Assembly: GCF_007097385.1 (NCBI RefSeq)
Contig: NZ_VJZS01000020.1
Coordinates: 24,756 to 88,755, forward strand
Direction: 5' to 3'
Length of the DNA: 64,000 nt
Origin: Flavobacterium sp. ZT3R18
GTDB taxonomy: Bacteria > Bacteroidota > Bacteroidia > Flavobacteriales > Flavobacteriaceae
Shown: in pieces, positions 1 through 9,289 of the stretch
Layout: the number at the start of each line of letters is the position of its first letter
How positions within the stretch are numbered: the first letter of the stretch is position 1
Notes under the pieces: generated by a model
What the model was told of the DNA's origin: nothing
Seen by the model: the letters and a program-made list of their open reading frames with translations, nothing else
The model's database searches: none
Translations under genes and position numbers: made by a program

Positions 1-1
1 A

Positions 2-3000
2 GTGCTGCGAACAGGATTTAGTTATGATCTGGCAGATGAGCCTCTTCAGATAGTTAGAAAGACTGTTGCGAGTACATTTTCCTATAAATGCAAGCCGGAG
101 GAATCAGCACTGGAAGAGTATGTGGAGCGCATCAAAGAGGAGGATCGCACCTTAGGGTTCGATTTGGAATCTGCATCTCAGATGCGACTGATGTTATTGG
201 ATTTAGGCGATGACAATTATGAATTCATATGGAGCCACCATCATATTTTGACAGACGGCTGGTGTATGAGTATTCTGATTAAGGATTTTTATCAGATATT
301 GAATTCACTTTATCAGAACAAGCCGCTAGATCTTCCTAGGCCTGTTCTGTATTCCAGCTATATTAAGTGGCTGGAGAGTGCTGATAATAATGCTTCGATG
401 GCTTATTGGCGTGACTACCTACAAGGTTATACAGATACGGCAGAAATTCCTTTTAAGCGAATGCTTATAGAAGAAGAGTCCTACTTAGAATCCAGAGAAA
501 GAACCACTATAAAAGGTGAATTATATAATAAGGTGAATACCTTATGTACTCAAACAGGGATAACCCAGAACACCTTTGTTCAGGCAGTCTGGGGTTATCT
601 GCTCTCGAGATACAATAATACAAATGATGTTGTTTTTGGTTCAGTTGTATCGGGCAGGCCCGGTGAACTTGAAGGAATAGAGGATATGATCGGTTTGTTT
701 ATCAATACGGTTCCTGTAAGGATTCAGTATGGTGAAGGGGAACGTGTGGCTGATTTGTTGACAAAAGTTCAAGAGCAGTCCATCTCCGGCAATGCGCACC
801 ATTATTCAAATTTATCGGAGGTAAGTTCACAGAGTGAACTGGGGGCTAACCTGATCAATCATATTCTGGTATTTGAGAACTATCCTGTTCAGGATATTAT
901 CAGGGAAGATGTCCAGCAGGCACAGCAGGACAGAGATCAGGAATTAAGGATTGAATCCATTGCTGCATTTGAACAGACCAATTTTGATTTTAGTATCATG
1001 GCGAGTCCGTATTCTGATTCACTACATATTGACTTTAAGTATAACAAGAATAAATACGATCCTGAACTGATGAGTAAGTTATCAGGTCATGTTCATAATT
1101 TAATAGAGCTGTTTGCTGGTGATGCTCAGGCTCAATTGAGATCATTGGACTATTTGACCGAATTAGAAAAGGATCAGCTGCTGTTTGAGTTTAATGACAC
1201 GAAAGCGGATTATCCCACAGATAAAACGATAGTTGACCTCTTTGAGGATCAGGTTTTAAGAACTCCTGATCATACAGCGGTTGTATTTGAGGGCAAATCG
1301 ATGACGTACCGTGAGCTTAATGAGAAGTCGAATCAATTGGCGAATTATTTACGAGAGACATACCATATCCAGTCCGATGACCTTATAGGGATAAAGTTAG
1401 AAAGGAGCGAGCTTATGATTATTACGATTTTAGGTACTTTAAAATCAGGTGGAGCCTATGTTCCTATTGATATCAATTATCCAGTGGAGCGTATTGCATA
1501 TATTGAAAAGGACAGTAACTGCAAGGTTGTTTTAGATCAGGAGGAAATTATCTCTTTTAATTTAGAAAGGTTCAGATATAGCAAAAGTAATCTTTCAAAG
1601 TCTGGTACTCCGAAAGATTTAGCCTATATCATTTATACTTCAGGAACTACCGGCAGCCCAAAAGGGGTAATGATTGAACATCATAGTCTGTTTAATTATC
1701 TGCAGTGGTGTTCAGCGTTTTATTTTGAAAAAGAGGAAGAAGGAAATTTTGGGGTATTCAGTTCATTATCTTTTGATTTGACTGTTACCAGTATTTACTT
1801 ACCCCTTATCAGAGGAAATAAGATTAAAATCATGGGCAATGATTTAAGTTTTGATGAAGTATTGGCGGACTATATTTCAAACGCATCGGACTTGGACAGT
1901 ATAAAATTAACTCCTTCTCATTTGGAGTTACTGAAAGATGTACAATTAAAGGAAAGTCCAATGCAGAAAATTGTAGTTGGAGGAGAGTCTTTACTTAAGA
2001 AGCAGGTAGAGGGAATTTTTCAGCAAAACAGAGCGCTTGCCATTTACAATGAATACGGCCCAACGGAAAGTACAGTTGGATGCATTGTAAAAAGAATTAC
2101 AGATGAGAATCTGATACCTATTGGAAAACCAATAGCCAACACCCAGATTTATATTCTGGATGATTTACTGGCTCTGGTTCCGACAGGAGTTCCCGGCAAG
2201 CTTTATATCTCAGGTGCAGGACTCGCAAGAGGCTATTTGAACAGGGAAGATCTCACGGCTGAGAAATTTATCAGCAATCCTTTTATAGCTGGTCAGAGAA
2301 TGTATGACACAGGAGATATAGCAAGCTGGCTTGCCGATGGAGATATGGTATTTTTAGGTAGGAAAGATAGCCAGGTGAAGATTAGGGGTTTCAGGATCGA
2401 GCTTGGAGAAATCGAGAGTGTAATTCTTGCTTATTCCGATAGCATAAGCCAGGCTATTGTGGAGGCAAAGATAATTAATGAAGATAAAGTCTTAGTCGCC
2501 TATTTGATCTCAGAGGGTGTTGATAAATCTGCATTAAGAGATTTTCTGGAGAGCAGGCTTCCGGAATATATGATTCCAAGTTTTTTTGTGGAGCTGGATG
2601 TTATTCCCCTCACTCCTAATGGGAAGGCAGACCGTAAGGCTTTGCCTGATGTTTCAGGAGGTGATATTATTCGTAATGAATATATTGCTCCTCGAACTAA
2701 AAAGGAGAAAATTCTTGCTACAGTCTGGGGGGATATTCTTAAACGAGAATCTATCAGCATAAAAGACAATTTTTATAATCTGGGAGGAGATTCGATAAAA
2801 ACTATTCAGATTATTTCGCGTTTAAAACAAAAAGGTTATAGTTTAAAAATCCAGCAAATCCTTCGTTTTTCCGTATTAGAGGAATTAGCTGAGCATATGG
2901 AAGCGGGAATACGCAATATCGATCAGTCTGTTGTTTTAGGGGAAGTACCTTTAACTCCTATCCAGTGCTACTTTTTCGAGGATACAAGTTTTAAAGTACA

Positions 3001-5224
3001 CCATCATTATAATCAGTCGGTAGTTTTAAAAAGTAGGGAAGTTCTTGATACGCAGATTTTAGCTATGTGTATTTCTGTTATACTTGAACACCATGATGCC
3101 CTTCGTATGGTTTACAAATATGACCAAGGTGTTTTAAAGCAGTCTAATGCGGGTTTACCAGAACATGATTTTGTTGTTGATTTTTATGATTTACGAAACG
3201 AGATTGATGCTTCAGCTGTGATGTTGAAAATTGGTGAGGAGCTTCAGTCAGGATTTGATCTTGGGACCGGTCCTTTATTCAAGGCGGCTCATTTTCGATT
3301 ACAGGATGGTGACCGTATAGCCCTTATCATTCATCATTTAGTAGTAGATGGTGTGTCTTGGCGTATTTTATTGGAGGATTTCTCGGCGGTATATCAGCAA
3401 TATCTCTCAGGAATCAGCCCGACGCTGCCATTGAAGACAGATTCTTTTCAACTATGGTCTTCTGCTCTGAGTCAGTATGCCCTTAGTGATAAGCTTCAGG
3501 CTGAGAAGCCTTATTGGGAATCATTAAGCCTCGAGGAAATACCTATTTTCCCAGTTGATAAGCAAGCCCAAGCAATAAAAACAGATATTGACAGAAGAAT
3601 TTCCTTTACTCTGGATAAGAATAATACAGAATGTCTTCAAACAGAGATTCATAATGTTTATAATACAGAGATCAATGATGTATTGCTGACAGCTCTAGGT
3701 CTTGCCATGAAGGAAGTTTTCGGATTGGAAAGAAGTGTAATAAAGATTGAGGGGCATGGCAGGGAAGATATCATCGAAGACCTTGATGTAAGCAGGACTA
3801 TTGGTTGGTTTACTACGATTTATCCTTTTGTACTTAATGTTCCTGAGTCAGATTCGCTGACAAATTTGGTATCAGTAAAAGAGTCTTTGAGAAATATACC
3901 ACAGAAAGGTATCGGTTATGGTGTATTAAAATATTTGACAGCAAATTTTCAAAGTGTTTTAGTCCCGAGTATTGAATTCAACTATCTTGGTGATTTTGGA
4001 GATAATGTGAGTAATAGTTCAGATTCGTTGTTTTCTTACGGTTCGGATAATGTCGGATTGGGCAGTTCCGTTTTAAATAAGAATGAAGTTCTGCTGGGGA
4101 TCTCCGGCATGATTGTCTCAGGACAGTTAACTCTCTCTATTGCCTTTAATACCGATTTATATATTGACAATACAATTCAAAATTTGGCTGACAGTTACAA
4201 AGATAACCTAACAAGGCTAATCAATACGCTAAGTTCTTTAAAAGAGGGCGGTTTATTGCCTTCTGCTTTGACTTTAGATCAAGAGTCTCTAAATAAAGAC
4301 TTAAATTTTGATAACATAGATAAGATAAAATTATCTAAAAAATATAAAAAGAGTTTAGAATGGGCTAATTTTTCCAATTACAGTTTTATTGATGATACAA
4401 AACCTAACTTAGTTACAATTCATGAGGGACAGGGATCAATTTTAGGATACAGAACTCTATTTGAAGAGTTAAAAAATCACTATAATATTTGGATTTTTGA
4501 TTTTGATAAAAATATTTTTTCACCCACGGCTATTATCCATAATCAAATTCCTTTCATGTATGCTGAAGAAATTAGAATTTTATTTGAGGGATATGACAAC
4601 GTGACTTTATTAGGATTTAGTTATGGAGGTTATCTGGGTTATTTAATGACAAATTATTTGGAGGAGAAAAACTTTAAAATTGATAGATTGTATATGATAG
4701 ATACTGACAGCTATATTAATCCTAATTTTGAAGTTGATAATTGTAAGGAATATTTCACAGATGACAGAAAATTATCAATAGAGAATGAAAAAAGATTACT
4801 GAACGATATGTGTCCTCAAATCGATTTAGACGACTTGTCAGAAATTAACGATATTGACTTATTTTATACCATGTTTAAGGAAAAAATTAAAACAGGTCAT
4901 TATGAGTATAAAGTTCCTCAAATGTGGAATTCATTCTTTTCAACTTATTATTCTGAAATTGACTTATTCCAATGTCTTGAAAAAATTAATCAAATTAGGA
5001 CTATAGGTTTAGATTTGCCAAAACCACCGCGAGTTTCTGTTTATAAAACAGATATTATCTATTTTAAAGCAAAAGAATCAGATATAATAAATGAAGAGTT
5101 TTGGTACCATTTAACTGAATCTTCTTTTGAAGTTATAGAAATCTCAGGAACTCACTTAACATTGATGCAAAGGCCTAATATAAATTGTATTATAGAATAC
5201 ATCAAAAGCAATGCTATTAAATGA
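2..5224 (+). CDS. Nonribosomal peptide synthetase, 5'-partial: C-A-T-E-TE
   Basis: This is the last module of an NRPS that starts before the window. Domains by residue of the visible part: condensation 1-400 (HHHILTDG near 80), adenylation 415-900 (YTSGTTGSPKG near 545), carrier 920-990 (LGGDS, phosphopantetheine serine near 927), epimerization 1000-1420 (HHLVVDG, EGHGRE, RTIGWFT, NYLGDF), and thioesterase 1440-1740 (GFSYGG nucleophile near 1540, late His in SGTHLTLM). Aligning the A domain by eye with PheA gives the code D-L-T-K-V-G-E-V-G-(K). That lies between the known Asn (DLTKLGEVGK) and Asp (DLTKVGHIGK) codes, and the Glu at the seventh position favours Asn. The E domain before the TE predicts that the chain ends in a D residue before release or cyclization. 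Base composition becomes much more AT-rich from about 4270, where the TE begins. All catalytic motifs look intact. Confidence 0.95.
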   Translation: MLRTGFSYDLADEPLQIVRKTVASTFSYKCKPEESALEEYVERIKEEDRTLGFDLESASQMRLMLLDLGDDNYEFIWSHHHILTDGWCMSILIKDFYQILNSLYQNKPLDLPRPVLYSSYIKWLESADNNASMAYWRDYLQGYTDTAEIPFKRMLIEEESYLESRERTTIKGELYNKVNTLCTQTGITQNTFVQAVWGYLLSRYNNTNDVVFGSVVSGRPGELEGIEDMIGLFINTVPVRIQYGEGERVADLLTKVQEQSISGNAHHYSNLSEVSSQSELGANLINHILVFENYPVQDIIREDVQQAQQDRDQELRIESIAAFEQTNFDFSIMASPYSDSLHIDFKYNKNKYDPELMSKLSGHVHNLIELFAGDAQAQLRSLDYLTELEKDQLLFEFNDTKADYPTDKTIVDLFEDQVLRTPDHTAVVFEGKSMTYRELNEKSNQLANYLRETYHIQSDDLIGIKLERSELMIITILGTLKSGGAYVPIDINYPVERIAYIEKDSNCKVVLDQEEIISFNLERFRYSKSNLSKSGTPKDLAYIIYTSGTTGSPKGVMIEHHSLFNYLQWCSAFYFEKEEEGNFGVFSSLSFDLTVTSIYLPLIRGNKIKIMGNDLSFDEVLADYISNASDLDSIKLTPSHLELLKDVQLKESPMQKIVVGGESLLKKQVEGIFQQNRALAIYNEYGPTESTVGCIVKRITDENLIPIGKPIANTQIYILDDLLALVPTGVPGKLYISGAGLARGYLNREDLTAEKFISNPFIAGQRMYDTGDIASWLADGDMVFLGRKDSQVKIRGFRIELGEIESVILAYSDSISQAIVEAKIINEDKVLVAYLISEGVDKSALRDFLESRLPEYMIPSFFVELDVIPLTPNGKADRKALPDVSGGDIIRNEYIAPRTKKEKILATVWGDILKRESISIKDNFYNLGGDSIKTIQIISRLKQKGYSLKIQQILRFSVLEELAEHMEAGIRNIDQSVVLGEVPLTPIQCYFFEDTSFKVHHHYNQSVVLKSREVLDTQILAMCISVILEHHDALRMVYKYDQGVLKQSNAGLPEHDFVVDFYDLRNEIDASAVMLKIGEELQSGFDLGTGPLFKAAHFRLQDGDRIALIIHHLVVDGVSWRILLEDFSAVYQQYLSGISPTLPLKTDSFQLWSSALSQYALSDKLQAEKPYWESLSLEEIPIFPVDKQAQAIKTDIDRRISFTLDKNNTECLQTEIHNVYNTEINDVLLTALGLAMKEVFGLERSVIKIEGHGREDIIEDLDVSRTIGWFTTIYPFVLNVPESDSLTNLVSVKESLRNIPQKGIGYGVLKYLTANFQSVLVPSIEFNYLGDFGDNVSNSSDSLFSYGSDNVGLGSSVLNKNEVLLGISGMIVSGQLTLSIAFNTDLYIDNTIQNLADSYKDNLTRLINTLSSLKEGGLLPSALTLDQESLNKDLNFDNIDKIKLSKKYKKSLEWANFSNYSFIDDTKPNLVTIHEGQGSILGYRTLFEELKNHYNIWIFDFDKNIFSPTAIIHNQIPFMYAEEIRILFEGYDNVTLLGFSYGGYLGYLMTNYLEEKNFKIDRLYMIDTDSYINPNFEVDNCKEYFTDDRKLSIENEKRLLNDMCPQIDLDDLSEINDIDLFYTMFKEKIKTGHYEYKVPQMWNSFFSTYYSEIDLFQCLEKINQIRTIGLDLPKPPRVSVYKTDIIYFKAKESDIINEEFWYHLTESSFEVIEISGTHLTLMQRPNINCIIEYIKSNAIK

Positions 5225-5291
5225 AATCATTAATATGGTACCATTTAGAATTTATCCTTAAAAATAACAGATTAACAAACTAAATAAAAAA

Positions 5292-6008
5292 ATGAATAAT
5301 TATAATAATGTAAAAGTTATAGCTTTTCCCTTTGCAGGAGGAAGCATGTATTCTTTTCAAAATTTTTTAAAAAGTAATTCTAATTTTGTGGTTATCGAGT
5401 ATCCTGGAAGAGGAAATCGAATCAATGAGAGTTTAATTGATGATATTACTTTATTAGTGAATAATTTAATGCCAGAGATTATCCGTGAGATTGAATTATG
5501 TAAGGATTATATTATTTACGGGCATAGTATGGGGGGGCTTATTGGATATTTAGTATGCCATGAACTAAAGAAGATTGGAATAAAAAGTCCTTTAAAATTG
5601 GTTATTAGCGGAAGAAATCCCCCTTCTATTGAGCGTGATAGAAAAATATCTCATTTATCAAATGATGAATTTTGGGAAGAGGTAATAAAAATCGGAGGAA
5701 TCTCTGAAGAGGTTCAGAGCTATCCTGAATTAATGGAGTTTTATATGCCGATTTTAAAAGCCGATTTTAAAACCATTGAAAATTATATATATGAAGAAGC
5801 TGAAAAAATAGATTTGCCTATAGACGTATTTTATGGTACCTGTGAGGAGATAAAAGATGAGGAAATAATACAATGGAAAAATCAAAGTTTATCAGAAGTC
5901 ACAATTAAAGCAATGGAGGGAGATCATTTTTTTATATACAGTAACGAAATGTTTTTTATAAATTATTTTAAGAATATCAACTCTCATATATTGAAATCGA
6001 ATGCTTAA
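5292..6008 (+). CDS. Type II thioesterase of the NRPS cluster
   Basis: Stand-alone alpha/beta-hydrolase of 238 residues, the usual size for GrsT/SrfAD-type editing thioesterases. These enzymes strip misprimed acyl groups from carrier domains. Motifs seen are FPFAGGS near the N terminus, EYPGRG near 35, the nucleophile GHSMGG near 80, and a C-terminal GDHFF carrying the catalytic His. It lies 67 bp after the NRPS thioesterase. Its stop overlaps the ATG of a broken ABC exporter gene (6001), which suggests that the ancestral pair was translationally coupled. A decayed copy of the same gene lies at 6914-7552. The family assignment is firm; the substrate is unknown. Confidence 0.92.
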   Translation: MNNYNNVKVIAFPFAGGSMYSFQNFLKSNSNFVVIEYPGRGNRINESLIDDITLLVNNLMPEIIREIELCKDYIIYGHSMGGLIGYLVCHELKKIGIKSPLKLVISGRNPPSIERDRKISHLSNDEFWEEVIKIGGISEEVQSYPELMEFYMPILKADFKTIENYIYEEAEKIDLPIDVFYGTCEEIKDEEIIQWKNQSLSEVTIKAMEGDHFFIYSNEMFFINYFKNINSHILKSNA

Positions 6009-6179
6009 AATCTCTATTAAGAATTTCCTCTTTCTAGTATTGTATTCCATTCCTAAATACCATACTCAGCTTTGGAATTGTCTATATAATCAATAATATA
6101 ATTTCTAGCGGAAAGAATTTTTCAACTGATTACATGGGTTTTGTCATTGTATCAATTGTTATAAGTAGTTGTGATTAAA
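6001..6179 (+). pseudogene. 5' remnant of a cyclic-peptide ABC exporter gene
   Basis: The sequence starts like the intact exporter gene at 7552. Both read MLKISIKN, followed after a +1 shift by SFGIVYIINN, and then diverge. A frameshift lies after about 20 codons. The reading frame ends near 6179, where IS-like sequence begins, so only about 60 codons remain of more than 540. The ATG overlaps the stop of the type II thioesterase, as it does in the second copy. It is the remnant of a tandem duplication of the thioesterase-exporter pair. Confidence 0.85.
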
Positions 6180-6208
6180 TAGCCGACACTCTTGTCTATC
6201 TTTGTCAG

Positions 6209-6364
6209 ATGTTAAAAAGTCACATTCTCACTGATAGTCAAAAGTTAGAATTAACGACTGTCTATGATAGTTCATCAAAAGCTCATCGATGTCAATGTAT
6301 TCTATTGATTGATGAAGGTTTGAGTGTTAAAAAAGTATCAATAAGGTTAATACAAATATGGTAA
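6209..6364 (+). pseudogene. Transposase N-terminal fragment, IS630-like helix-turn-helix
   Basis: A 51-codon ORF that includes SKAHRCQCILLIDEGLSV, followed by KKVSIRLI. This resembles the N-terminal helix-turn-helix of IS630-type transposases, which often read 'R..AILLLDEG.S...IA..L'. No DDE catalytic domain follows, so if the assignment is right only the DNA-binding start survives. It lies exactly where the duplicated exporter gene is broken. The family call comes from remembered motif resemblance and was not searched. Confidence 0.5.
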
Positions 6365-6367
6365 AAT

Positions 6368-6395
6368 GGGCAGTTCAATTTGGGCTGCCTTTTTA
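6368..6395 (+). terminator. Possible rho-independent terminator
   Basis: GGCAG (6369-6373) can pair with CTGCC (6385-6389) across an 11-nt loop, and a T run follows. It sits just after the transposase fragment. The stem is short, so this is tentative. Confidence 0.45.
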
Positions 6396-6445
6396 CATTT
6401 ATAGGAGTATGCTTTATGGTTTTAAAAAAAACTTTTCAATACCCG

Positions 6446-6479
6446 AAAGTCCGTAATTTTTATGTGAAAAGTCCGTAAT
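6446..6479 (+). repeat. Direct repeat AAAGTCCGTAAT, two copies 22 bp apart
   Basis: AAAGTCCGTAAT occurs at 6446-6457 and 6468-6479. Repeated short motifs near one end are typical of some IS termini (IS21-like elements, for example), so this may be the decayed end of the element that split the duplicated genes. The rest of 6480-6913 is very AT-rich. I see no gene in it. Confidence 0.5.
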
Positions 6480-6913
6480 CTTAATGTCAATGTGACCGCT
6501 ATTTTCGTGCAAAAAATATTTAATGATTAAATGTATGTATTAATTTTGAATGATTTAAAGGGAAATTTAGGTTTTGTTATTGACTTAAAATCAAATGAAA
6601 CATCATGTCATTTGTTTAAACACATGTGTGATAGATGGTTGTAAAATAAGAGTTGTTGGTTATTTATTAGTTACTATTGTTTTTTTTTTATTGAATAAAG
6701 ATTTTAAAATTTCCGTGTAAGCAAATTACCATTCAGAACATATAAACTCAATTAAAATTTTATAGCTAATAGTCTTTTTATGTAGCTAGGCTTTTTATAT
6801 AGTAACATTCAACTTTTTTGTAATTTATATGATTGGAAATATGATGATTAATGTTGAATGAATAAAAACGATAATAAAGAGTAAAGGAGTATTACAGGTA
6901 ATTAATAAATTTA

Positions 6914-7552
6914 TTGAGAATAACGAAAGGCAGTAAATATTCTTTTCAAAAATTTTCTCAAAAATTTTCAATTTTTATTGTTATAGAATACCCGGGGAGG
7001 GCTATGAGAATTATGGAAATGAGGATAAGTGATATTGACTTAATTATAGAAGATTTACTTTCAAAAGTTCTGGAAGAAATAAATTCATGTGAGGCGTATA
7101 TTATTTATGGACATAGTATGAGGAGCCTTAATCGGATATTTAATTTTCCACAAACTAAAAAAAATAGATATAAGAAAGCCATTAAAATTAGTTGTAGGCG
7201 GGAGAAAAGCCTCTCAATTAAAAGAAAAAAAATATTATCCCACGTACCAGATAATCTGTTTTGGGAAGAAGTTATAAAAATGGGAGGTATTCCAGATGAA
7301 TCTCAGAATCATCCTGAATTAATTGAGTTCTACATACCGATCTTGAAAGTCGATTTTAAAGCAATAGTATAATAAAAGAAAAGTTGAACATACCTTATAG
7401 AAAATCAAGTAATAGAATGGGAAAATGAAAGTTCTCGCGAGGTTAAAATAAAATCGTTAGAAGGAAATCATTTTTTTATATTTAATAATGAAGATTTTTT
7501 TATTAACTATTTTAAAAAGTTAAATATGAATCTAAATCTACCAATAAACTGA
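6914..7552 (+). pseudogene. Decayed second copy of the type II thioesterase
   Basis: The residues follow the intact thioesterase at 5292: GSKYSFQKF against GSMYSFQNF, VIEYPGR, YIIYGHSM, FWEEVIKMGGIP, then after a stop at 7370-7372 EGNHFFIFNNEDFFINYF. The N terminus is missing, the nucleophile elbow GHSMGG has become GHSMRS with a frameshift after it, and the C-terminal part lies in another frame. It cannot encode an active enzyme. Its TGA (7550-7552) overlaps the ATG of the intact exporter, copying the arrangement at 6001. Confidence 0.9.
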
Positions 7553-9189
7553 TGCTTAAAATATCAATTAAAAACATTATTCATTTATTATTATATGCAA
7601 TACCAAATACTCTTTTAAGTTTTGGAATTGTCTATATAATCAATAACGTAATGGCTGGAAACGAAGCTTTTTTAAAAAGCTATATGAGTATCGTGTTTAT
7701 TGCGATACTTGTTTATACTTATCTACTAAATGTTACATTTCAAAAAAAATTAAATAAATTTTCATTTAATTTATTATATGAGAATGAAAAGAAAATTTTT
7801 AAACAAATACTAAACGCCTCTCTGCAGAAGCTTGAGCAATATGGTCCGCAGAGATTTTACACGGTTGTTGAAGATATAAGAACTTTTTCATTATTACCTT
7901 ATACAATAACGCATACTGTTAATTCATTATTAATGCTAATGCTTTGTTTGGTATATATGTTTACACTTTCAGTATTTTCCGCATTAATTGTAATTGGTCT
8001 CATTATAGTAGTTGGAGGATGTTATTTTTTTGTAATGAATGCAATGTCAAAAAAAGTAAATGAATTAAGGAAGTATAATGAAGATTATTATAAATATGTA
8101 AATGATGTTATAAGAGGGTTCAAAGAACTTAAAATAAGTTTTTTTAAAAGAGATAACCTTATGAATAAATTCATGATTCCAAATAGAAATCAAGCAATGG
8201 ACTTAGATTTTAAAATTAATTATGTTTTTTTATCAATTAATTTAATAAGTCAATATGGTCTATATTTTGTTGTTGCAGTAGTTCTATTTATACTTCCTGA
8301 ATATGGATTATTATCAAGAGCGGATGTTATTGCTTACGTAGTTATCATTTTATTCATATCTGGACCAATAAATAATATTATCAACTTGCAACAATTGTAT
8401 ACTAGATTTATAGTGGCAAATTCTAGGATTTCAAATTTTATTAAGGATTTTGAAATTGTCGATGATATATTTAATTCAAAATTAAAAAAGGAGGATGATT
8501 TTCAATCGTTGAGTTTTGAAAACATTTCGTTTGCTTATCAGAATGAAAACAAAGAATTGTCATCATTTGCTTTAGGTCCAATAAAATTAGAAATAAAACA
8601 AGGCGAAACTATATTTATTGTAGGAGGTAATGGTTCGGGGAAAAGCACCTTTATAAATATCCTTACAGGACTATACAAGCTTACAGGAGGGAATGTAGTA
8701 ATGAACGGAAAAGAAAAAATAGATGTTACAGAAATGATGCAAAATTTAATAGCAGCAGTATTTACGGATAACCACCTATTCTCTCATAACTATGAAGATT
8801 ATAGACTTGAAAATAATGAAGAATATACTGAGTTGTTAAAAACAATGCAATTAAACGAAGTTGTTGAAGATGATAAAGAAGTATCAGCAAGAAGAAAATT
8901 TTCAAAAGGTCAAAGTAAACGTATGTCTCTGATTTTTGCATTGCTAGAAAAAAAACCTGTATTGGTCCTTGATGAATGGGCTGCAGATCAAGATCCTCAT
9001 TTTAGAAAATACTTCTACGAACAATTATTACCAAAACTTAAAAGTGAAGGAAAGACAATTATTGCTGTAACCCACGATGATGCATATTTTCATCTAGCAG
9101 ATAGAATTATAAAATTTGATTATGGAAATGTTGTTAAAGATATTAGAACGACTAGTAAAGTAGAGCTAACCGAAAATCTTTGGGTATAA
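7552..9189 (+). CDS. Cyclic-peptide-type ABC exporter (membrane-ATPase fusion)
   Basis: This 545-residue half-transporter has an N-terminal membrane domain with about six helices (residues 10-300) and a C-terminal ATPase. Walker A is GGNGSGKST near 360, a signature-like FSKGQSKRMS lies near 460, Walker B is PVLVLDEWA near 475, and the H-loop AVTHDD is near 505. The sequence LDEWAADQDPHFRKYFYEQL is typical of the cyclic peptide/siderophore exporter family (PvdE, SyrD-like). Its position between two NRPS genes implies export of their product to the periplasm. It is the surviving copy of a duplicated gene; see the remnant at 6001. Confidence 0.93.
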   Translation: MLKISIKNIIHLLLYAIPNTLLSFGIVYIINNVMAGNEAFLKSYMSIVFIAILVYTYLLNVTFQKKLNKFSFNLLYENEKKIFKQILNASLQKLEQYGPQRFYTVVEDIRTFSLLPYTITHTVNSLLMLMLCLVYMFTLSVFSALIVIGLIIVVGGCYFFVMNAMSKKVNELRKYNEDYYKYVNDVIRGFKELKISFFKRDNLMNKFMIPNRNQAMDLDFKINYVFLSINLISQYGLYFVVAVVLFILPEYGLLSRADVIAYVVIILFISGPINNIINLQQLYTRFIVANSRISNFIKDFEIVDDIFNSKLKKEDDFQSLSFENISFAYQNENKELSSFALGPIKLEIKQGETIFIVGGNGSGKSTFINILTGLYKLTGGNVVMNGKEKIDVTEMMQNLIAAVFTDNHLFSHNYEDYRLENNEEYTELLKTMQLNEVVEDDKEVSARRKFSKGQSKRMSLIFALLEKKPVLVLDEWAADQDPHFRKYFYEQLLPKLKSEGKTIIAVTHDDAYFHLADRIIKFDYGNVVKDIRTTSKVELTENLWV

Positions 9190-9289
9190 CACTTTTCTAT
9201 TCAAAGTAAATTTTCAATTAAAGATTCTTACAATTTTCAAATAAATAAAGATTGTAATGAGTCTTATAATCATTTTATTAATAAGAAAG

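Noticed and set aside
9257..9289. Earlier ATG for the second NRPS
   Set aside because: It adds 11 hydrophobic residues before a normal condensation-domain start at 9290.
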